From assembly GCA_003978375.1 (NCBI GenBank), contig QNZW01000052.1, forward strand, positions 1 to 12,572: DNA of 12,572 nt. Reading direction: 5' to 3'. A model generated the notes under the pieces. The model was not told the origin of the DNA, searched no databases, and saw nothing but the letters and a program-made list of their open reading frames with translations. The position numbers and the translations under genes were made by a program. This document shows positions 7,847 through 12,572 of this stretch, in pieces. Within the stretch, counting starts at the first letter, position 1. Each line of letters starts with the position of its first letter. The DNA comes from Sulfurovum sp. GTDB taxonomy: Bacteria; Campylobacterota; Campylobacteria; Campylobacterales; Sulfurovaceae.

Positions 7847-9010
7847 TTAAAGTGCAATTTTAGATAGTACGACACCTACCATCAGACCGCCAAAAGTACC
7901 AACAATATAACCTATCATTGCCATGAGTACGCCAATGGGAATGAGTGCTTTGGAATAGGCCGAAGCCAAAATAGGTGCAGAAGCAACCCCTCCTATATTT
8001 GCTAAAGAGGCAATACCTAGACTAAAAAGGTCAAGGTGAAAAAGTTTTGCAAAAAGAAGCATAAACAAAATATGAATAGAGATAATGATAAATCCAGCAA
8101 AGATATAAAGTGGTGCTTGAGAGAGTTCGGAAAAGTTTGCACGACTAGCAATCAATGCTACGATGATATAGAGCATAATATTGGCGAGTTCTGAAGCACC
8201 AGAAATTTTAGCCAATGGTGTCATAGCAAAAAATATACCTGCAATAGTAGCAGTAATCACCACCCATGTTGTACCAGTAAGAAAGGAAGTTGTAGGCAGA
8301 AAACTCGCTTGATACTGTGCTAAAGCAGATACCATAAGAGCGACACCTAATAGAAAAAAAAGTGAAGCAAAATCTATGGGTTTTTTTTGTGCTTCTTTGT
8401 AGGCTAATTTTTTGCCAACTTCATCTATGATGGAAGTGTCCGATTTTGTCCATTGGTTAAACTTTTTGGCAAAGGGAACAAGGGCTAAAAGTACCATCAC
8501 CCATATAGCATAATCGATAGAATCAATAAGTAGGGTATATCCCATCGCGGCATCTGGCAGATTTAATGCACTTTGTATGGCTACCATATTTGCAGTGCCT
8601 CCCATCCAAGAACCACTAAGTGCGGCAAAAGCTTTCCATGCGTTGGTGTCAAAATAGCTATGAAAAATAATGAACATACCTATAAATCCCAAAGCAATGC
8701 TCAAAGAGGCCAGAAAAAAGGTCAATAACATTTTAGGACCAAGTTTAAAGATTTGACGCATATCTGCACTAAGTAACATTAAAAATATCATTGCAGGTAG
8801 CAGGTTGGATTTGACTACTTTATAAGTCGTGGTAATGGAATCATTTTTTTGCCATACACCAAAAGTAGAAGCCAACATAACAACAAAATAGATAATGACA
8901 ATAGCAGGTAAATAGTCAAAAAGTTTGTGTTGTGTTTTTGTTTGGGTATAGACAATGCTTGAGGCAATGAATATAAGCAGTGCTAAATAGCTAAAGCCAT
9001 GTTCTATCAT
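7847..9010 (-). CDS. DUF819 (YjcL-like) integral membrane protein
   Basis: A polytopic inner-membrane protein of 387 aa with about 11-12 hydrophobic segments and one polar cytoplasmic-looking stretch near residues 182-212. The motif GSWMGGTANMVAIQ near residue 133 and the C-terminal half with SLANIGGVASAPILASA followed by GVLMAMIGYIVGTFGG are characteristic of the DUF819 family. The two similar glycine-rich re-entrant-like motifs recall the inverted repeats of cation/proton antiporter and anion-transporter folds. The transported substrate is unknown and I assign none. The start has AAGG (9023-9020) nine bases upstream. It lies 24 bases after the patatin-like gene on the same strand, so the two are probably one transcript. 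It is convergent with accD. Length and topology look complete. Confidence 0.85.
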   Translation of the reverse strand: MIEHGFSYLALLIFIASSIVYTQTKTQHKLFDYLPAIVIIYFVVMLASTFGVWQKNDSITTTYKVVKSNLLPAMIFLMLLSADMRQIFKLGPKMLLTFFLASLSIALGFIGMFIIFHSYFDTNAWKAFAALSGSWMGGTANMVAIQSALNLPDAAMGYTLLIDSIDYAIWVMVLLALVPFAKKFNQWTKSDTSIIDEVGKKLAYKEAQKKPIDFASLFFLLGVALMVSALAQYQASFLPTTSFLTGTTWVVITATIAGIFFAMTPLAKISGASELANIMLYIIVALIASRANFSELSQAPLYIFAGFIIISIHILFMLLFAKLFHLDLFSLGIASLANIGGVASAPILASAYSKALIPIGVLMAMIGYIVGTFGGLMVGVVLSKIAL

Positions 9011-9034
9011 GTAAATAAACCTTATTGTGTGATT

Positions 9035-9814
9035 TTATATAAGTCCAAGCCCTAAGTCGCGTAACGCTTTATAATCATTAAATTGAAATGTCTTGTAATC
9101 TTTGGTCATGGGTTCAATAAGTATAACATTTTTATCTGTATTTTCAAGATGTGTTTTGGTTTGATTGAGGATAATTAAACGCATAGATTTTTCAAACATT
9201 TCGAGTACATTGCTTGTTTTAAAAAAATTGTCTGGTAACTCTTTTTCAAAAGAGTTTTTACCCAATACATCTACAGCAAGTATATGTTCAAAAGTAGCTT
9301 CCTGTATACCTAAGTTTTCACATAAAAATCCATCACCATAGGGTTTATTATCAATCATATGTTCATCAAAGACACCAGGGATAGCTATAGTCGTCAAAAT
9401 AGCATCTTTTATATAAATATCATCCTCTTTTGTAAAGACTTTTTTGTTGCCATTGATAAGATTTGTTGCAATAATCTTAAGAGGTATAATGGTATCTTTT
9501 ATCTTTTTTTTACCAAATATCTGTGTAAAAATAGTTTCTAATTTAGCATTATCTATAATGGCATTTCCTTGAAATGAAAATTTTATCCATTTTAGAACAG
9601 AAGAAAATTTTTGAATTTCTTGATAAATTTCATTTTCATTCATCCCAATAGCCATACAAGCAGCAATCACACCACCCATACTCGTACCAACAACTTCAGC
9701 AGGAAAAAGTTTTTGTTTTTCTAAGTCATGTAGGATGCCTAAGTGAGCAATACCTAAAGCACCACCCCCAGAGAGAACTAAAGTAAAATGATTTGTTTGT
9801 AGTGTTTGTATCAT
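9035..9814 (-). CDS. Patatin-like phospholipase
   Basis: A serine acyl hydrolase of the patatin/RssA family, expected to cleave acyl chains from phospholipids or other acyl esters through a Ser-Asp dyad. The oxyanion-hole motif SGGGALG is at residues 15-21, the nucleophile elbow GTSMG places the catalytic Ser at 45, and the DG motif (YGDGFL) gives Asp161. No signal peptide or membrane segment is present, so it is probably cytoplasmic or peripheral to the inner membrane. Its 259 aa match the compact bacterial form. The motif begins only 15 residues in, so a later start is unlikely, yet no ribosome binding site precedes the ATG. Instead an extended -10 promoter ends seven bases upstream, implying a leaderless mRNA. 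It is followed closely by the DUF819 gene. The biological substrate is unknown. Confidence 0.9.
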   Translation of the reverse strand: MIQTLQTNHFTLVLSGGGALGIAHLGILHDLEKQKLFPAEVVGTSMGGVIAACMAIGMNENEIYQEIQKFSSVLKWIKFSFQGNAIIDNAKLETIFTQIFGKKKIKDTIIPLKIIATNLINGNKKVFTKEDDIYIKDAILTTIAIPGVFDEHMIDNKPYGDGFLCENLGIQEATFEHILAVDVLGKNSFEKELPDNFFKTSNVLEMFEKSMRLIILNQTKTHLENTDKNVILIEPMTKDYKTFQFNDYKALRDLGLGLI

Positions 9815-9821
9815 AGATACT

Positions 9822-9830
9822 ATTATAACA
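9822..9830 (-). promoter_or_regulatory. Extended -10 promoter of the patatin-like gene
   Basis: On the minus strand TGTTATAAT (9830-9822) is a perfect extended -10 element (TGnTATAAT). Only seven bases separate it from the ATG at 9814, so transcription should start at or within a base or two of the start codon. This separates the lipase/DUF819 pair from the protease gene upstream. Confidence 0.6.
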
Positions 9831-9878
9831 TAGATACAAAAAAACCATATGCAAAAAATGTAAGGTAGTTTGGATTTA

Positions 9879-11486
9879 TTATTTTATTTTGGTAATGCTT
9901 ACAGTGACACCAGAAGCTACAACAGAATAGTCTGTTTTCAATCTAGCTTTTATACTAGAACCAGTGAGTATAAATGTTTTATTGATATTTCCATCCAACA
10001 TTTTTATTAATTGTCCGTGAGCATTGTAGATATATACGTAGTCATAGCCTCTTTCTGTATGTCCTTTTATTTTGACTTTAAGTTTCTGTGCTCCTGAAAT
10101 ATAAAGGGTTTTATTTCTATCTTCGTTATTGTGGTATCTCCCTGTCACCCAAGTGGTTTTTGATGGATGAGCACCACTTCTAAAATTTGCAACAATGTTG
10201 GCATTATTTAAAATGGTTCTTTTTGCATCTGCTGCCTGAGAATTGCCCTTAGGTATACCTATAGGTGTATGATAATAAGTAAGAGTAGGTGTTGACCAAT
10301 AATTAATACGCGGACATTGTTTTGCGATAGGACAATTTTGTGAATAAGCCATGATAGTAGAAAATCCTTTACCATGACCTCCATTGGCATTGAGGTAACC
10401 ATGAGAATAAGCAAAAGAGCCTTTGTTGTGATTATGGTCTGTAATTCTATCGTGAGAAACGCCCATATTGTGTCCAAATTCATGTACAGAAGCTACCCTA
10501 GAATAAAAAGACTTATAAGAAATAGAAACAATAGAAAAAGCAGAAGATTCAAAATGGTGAGAAGGTTTAGACATAATATACCCTCGACCTAATCCTCCTT
10601 TATTTGCAACAAGTAGTTGTACGAGGTCAGCTTTGTATTGGTTTCTTATTGTATGTATGTTATCCATGTAGCCTTCGTGTTTTCCTTTAAATCGTTCTAA
10701 AGATTTTAAAAATTTTTTCTTGCTATTTAGACCAGGATAATCTGTAGGATAAGCTACTTCAATGGTTTGCACTAAATGTACACGTATATTCATATGACTA
10801 TTACTAAAAGAGGTGTTGATATATGAAACCATACTATTGATGAGTGATTGCATAGCATTGGTGCCTCCTACTGTTTTTCTAGCAGCTGTTGTGTATACAT
10901 ACATAATGTTAAATGCATTAGCAGCATCGGCAGATTTACCTTCTGTAGGTAAAGATCTATGAAGATGGTTCAAACTATCTTCTTCTGTCTCTTGAGGTAT
11001 GATTGGATCTAGCATGGGTGGTTGCATAGAGGTATTGACTTCTTCTATTTGATGCATATGATTTTGAATATACTCGATATTATAAATTTTATTTGTACCT
11101 GTATGAATACTCCCTATAGCAACATTATTTGTAACAGAGATAACAACACTGCTTCCTTTGTCTCCTTTAATATTTCCACTCCATGTGGTAGTATTGCTTA
11201 GAGATGAATGTTCTATTTTAGTAATCATAAAAGGATACTTAACATCATCAAAAAGATTAAGAAAGATTGTCGTATTTGTTTCTGAAAGTTGTTGAGGCAA
11301 AAGAGAAAAATTAATATTTACTTTTTTGGAGCGTAACGTTGTTGTATTGGTATTGTTGTTTGTATTTTTTGCTTGTATAGCATATAAAGGTATCGTATCA
11401 GAAAATAAATTCTCAGAGTTGGCATATACAGAGGTATAAAATGAGAATACAAAACTTATAGTGAATATCATTTTTATAAAAGTCAT
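9879..11486 (-). CDS. Secreted metzincin zinc protease, M12B/reprolysin-like
   Basis: A secreted zinc endopeptidase of 535 aa. Residues 1-22 form a signal peptide (hydrophobic IFTISFVFSFY, then VYANSEN). Residues about 23-185 look like a propeptide rich in Asn and Thr. The catalytic domain spans roughly 190-436 and holds the metzincin zinc motif HEFGHNMGVSHD (His335, Glu336, His339, Gly342, His345) and the Met-turn STIMAYS at Met379, followed by two close cysteines (NCPIAKQC) that may form a disulfide. A C-terminal beta domain (about 446-535) includes GYDYVYIYN and resembles CUB-like domains that follow bacterial secreted proteases. The propeptide has no cysteine, so there is no cysteine switch. 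The ribosome binding site AAGGA (11502-11498) lies 11 bases from the ATG, a little far. The gene is transcribed alone, divergent from aqpZ. The target protein is unknown; host or particle-degrading roles are speculation. Confidence 0.87.
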   Translation of the reverse strand: MTFIKMIFTISFVFSFYTSVYANSENLFSDTIPLYAIQAKNTNNNTNTTTLRSKKVNINFSLLPQQLSETNTTIFLNLFDDVKYPFMITKIEHSSLSNTTTWSGNIKGDKGSSVVISVTNNVAIGSIHTGTNKIYNIEYIQNHMHQIEEVNTSMQPPMLDPIIPQETEEDSLNHLHRSLPTEGKSADAANAFNIMYVYTTAARKTVGGTNAMQSLINSMVSYINTSFSNSHMNIRVHLVQTIEVAYPTDYPGLNSKKKFLKSLERFKGKHEGYMDNIHTIRNQYKADLVQLLVANKGGLGRGYIMSKPSHHFESSAFSIVSISYKSFYSRVASVHEFGHNMGVSHDRITDHNHNKGSFAYSHGYLNANGGHGKGFSTIMAYSQNCPIAKQCPRINYWSTPTLTYYHTPIGIPKGNSQAADAKRTILNNANIVANFRSGAHPSKTTWVTGRYHNNEDRNKTLYISGAQKLKVKIKGHTERGYDYVYIYNAHGQLIKMLDGNINKTFILTGSSIKARLKTDYSVVASGVTVSITKIK

Positions 11487-11526
11487 GGCTAGGTTTTTCC
11501 TTATGTGAGTATTTAATAAAGAGTGT

Positions 11527-11535
11527 ATTTTAACA
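11527..11535 (-). promoter_or_regulatory. Extended -10 promoter of the zinc protease
   Basis: On the minus strand TGTTAAAAT (11535-11527) fits TGnTAnAAT. Transcription would begin near 11520 and give a leader of about 34 bases carrying the AAGGA ribosome binding site. No -35 element is obvious. Confidence 0.5.
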
Positions 11536-11606
11536 TGATAGCATTACCTAAGTATTACTTTTTTCTATTTAATAGTATTGAATTATTTTTTAATTTAATA
11601 AACATC

Positions 11607-11615
11607 TGCTAGAAT
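11607..11615 (+). promoter_or_regulatory. Extended -10 promoter of aqpZ
   Basis: TGCTAGAAT (11607-11615) matches an extended -10 element with TAGAAT as the hexamer. It is preceded by a T- and A-rich tract (11569-11600), typical of Campylobacterota promoters. The leader would be about 38 bases and contains the aqpZ ribosome binding site AAGGA at 11648-11652. Confidence 0.5.
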
Positions 11616-11659
11616 ATAGTGTTATACCAATTAAATTATATATAAACAAGGATGATAAA

Positions 11660-12355
11660 ATGACATTAGGAAAAAAATTAGGTGCTGAGTTTTTTGGTAC
11701 ATTTTGGTTAGTTTTGGGAGGATGTGGATCAGCAGTACTTGCCGCGGGTTTTCCAGATTTAGGTATTGGTTTTGCTGGTGTTGCACTGGCATTTGGTTTA
11801 ACGGTTCTTACTATGGCTTATGCTGTAGGACATATTTCAGGAGGACATTTTAATCCAGCTGTTTCACTAGGACTTTGGTCTGCTGGAAAATTTTCAACAA
11901 AAGAGTTAGCTCCATATATTGCTTCACAAGTAGTAGGTGGAACATTAGGTGCTTTTGTACTGTATATGATAGCAACAGGTAAAGCAGGATTTGAAGTAGG
12001 TGGCTTTGCCTCAAATGGATATGGAGAACTTTCTCCAGGTAAATATAATCTTACTTCAGTTTTTCTTACAGAAGTTGTTATGACATTTATGTTTTTATTT
12101 ATTATCTTGGGTGTTACAGATAAAGCTGCACCAAAAGGATTTGCTCCTCTTGCAATTGGTTTGGGATTAACATTGATTCATTTGGTTTCTATTCCTGTAT
12201 CTAATACATCAGTAAATCCTGCCAGAAGTACAGCAGCAGCACTTTTTGCTGATACAGCAGCACTTAGTCAATTGTGGATATTTTGGGTCGCTCCTATTGC
12301 CGGTGCCATATTGGCTGGACTTGTTTGGAAATTTTTTGCAACATCAGATGCATAA
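11660..12355 (+). CDS. aqpZ: Aquaporin Z water channel
   Basis: A six-helix inner-membrane water channel of the MIP family, 231 aa, the same length as the Escherichia coli AqpZ. The two pore motifs are HFNPAVS (Asn65) and SVNPARS (Asn186). The selectivity-filter residues of a strict water channel are present: Phe45, His174, Thr183 and Arg189, in contexts ([24 protein letters not shown]) nearly identical to AqpZ rather than to the glycerol facilitator GlpF. The start is supported by AAGGA seven bases upstream. The gene is monocistronic, divergent from the zinc protease and closed by a strong hairpin directly after the stop. It probably mediates fast osmotic water flow. No unusual feature is seen. 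Confidence 0.96.
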   Translation: MTLGKKLGAEFFGTFWLVLGGCGSAVLAAGFPDLGIGFAGVALAFGLTVLTMAYAVGHISGGHFNPAVSLGLWSAGKFSTKELAPYIASQVVGGTLGAFVLYMIATGKAGFEVGGFASNGYGELSPGKYNLTSVFLTEVVMTFMFLFIILGVTDKAAPKGFAPLAIGLGLTLIHLVSIPVSNTSVNPARSTAAALFADTAALSQLWIFWVAPIAGAILAGLVWKFFATSDA

Positions 12356-12399
12356 AAAGATGCATCAAGTAAAGAGTTACTTGATGCACCATATATTTT
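12354..12399. terminator. Hairpin terminator after aqpZ, probably bidirectional
   Basis: TGCATCAAGTAA (12361-12372) and TTACTTGATGCA (12377-12388) form a perfect 12-bp stem with a 4-base loop AGAG. On the plus strand it is followed by CCATATATTTT, a modest T-rich tail. On the minus strand the stem is followed by TCTTTTTATG, a better T run. It should end aqpZ transcripts and may also stop transcription entering from the right. Confidence 0.8.
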
Positions 12400-12412
12400 A
12401 AACACAATATTT

Positions 12413-12572
12413 ATGTTTATTCCATCAAAGCTTCATCATAGCAGTAGCCTTTCTACTAATTGTTTTATACCAGAGTATTTTGGGATAGTGTGTTGGAATG
12501 TGCATAAAAATAATGATGAAAATTCTTTTTATAAAACCTACCTTGAAACGGTAGCAAAGCAATACCATTTTC
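12413..12572 (+). CDS. Endonuclease/exonuclease/phosphatase-family protein, N-terminus only
   Basis: An open frame runs from ATG at 12413 to the end of the window (53 codons). After a serine-rich start (MFIPSKLHHSSSLSTN) it reads FGIVCWNVHKNNDEN, which matches the first beta strand and metal-site asparagine of the endonuclease/exonuclease/phosphatase (DNase I-like) superfamily, where the motif is typically WNVHK or FNIHK. The catalytic Glu, Asp and His motifs would lie outside the window. There is no clear ribosome binding site before the ATG, and only 24 bases separate it from the aqpZ terminator, so the start is uncertain. Family identification from this one motif is moderate; substrate unknown. 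Confidence 0.6.
   Translation, partial: MFIPSKLHHSSSLSTNCFIPEYFGIVCWNVHKNNDENSFYKTYLETVAKQYHF

Noticed and set aside
9815..9878. Terminator after the zinc protease gene
   Set aside because: A run of six T is present on the minus strand but I could not find a matching stem in front of it.
1..12572. CRISPR array, tRNA, insertion sequence, phage or defence system
   Set aside because: No regularly spaced direct repeats, cloverleaf-like sequence, transposase, integrase, or toxin or defence motif was seen on either strand.

Overview
The window looks like ordinary chromosomal DNA of a Campylobacterota (epsilonproteobacterial) species, probably a free-living Sulfurovum/Sulfurimonas-type organism. 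The evidence is low G+C, the short RecO form with the YRFFGARHS-type N-terminal half typical of that phylum, and -10 boxes without a clear -35 box. The genus is inference; no rRNA or other marker is present.

Layout. (1) Positions 1-57 hold the possible tail of a gene that starts outside the window. (2) 109-894 (+) is a periplasmic DsbC-like thiol:disulfide protein, preceded by an AT-only perfect inverted repeat that abuts its ribosome binding site. (3) Convergent to it, recO (-) appears to start at a rare ATC codon at 1517, not at the TTG at 1457. (4) Divergent from recO, a promoter at about 1625 serves a likely three-gene operon: gltB (1687-6108), an inositol-monophosphatase-family gene (6128-6865) and accD (6874-7818). 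(5) A minus-strand block reads 11486 to 7847: a secreted metzincin-type zinc protease, then a patatin-like lipase and a DUF819 membrane protein that look co-transcribed. (6) aqpZ (11660-12355, +) is divergent from the protease and is followed by a strong hairpin terminator. (7) The last 160 bases are the start of an endonuclease/exonuclease/phosphatase-family gene that runs out of the window.

Function. The operon combines ammonium assimilation (GltB), a small phosphatase and fatty-acid synthesis (AccD): housekeeping genes with no obvious shared pathway. GltB has no ferredoxin loop and no gltD next to it, so its small subunit should be encoded elsewhere. The minus-strand block is more accessory in character.

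No stretch over 300 bases lacks a gene. The largest gaps, about 170 bases each (1518-1686 and 11487-11659), are divergent promoter regions. I see no tRNA, rRNA, CRISPR array, insertion sequence, phage gene or defence system, and no convincing undescribed multi-gene system. The best leads are the ATC start of recO, the probably leaderless lipase transcript, the lipase/DUF819 pair and the hairpin before the DsbC-like gene.
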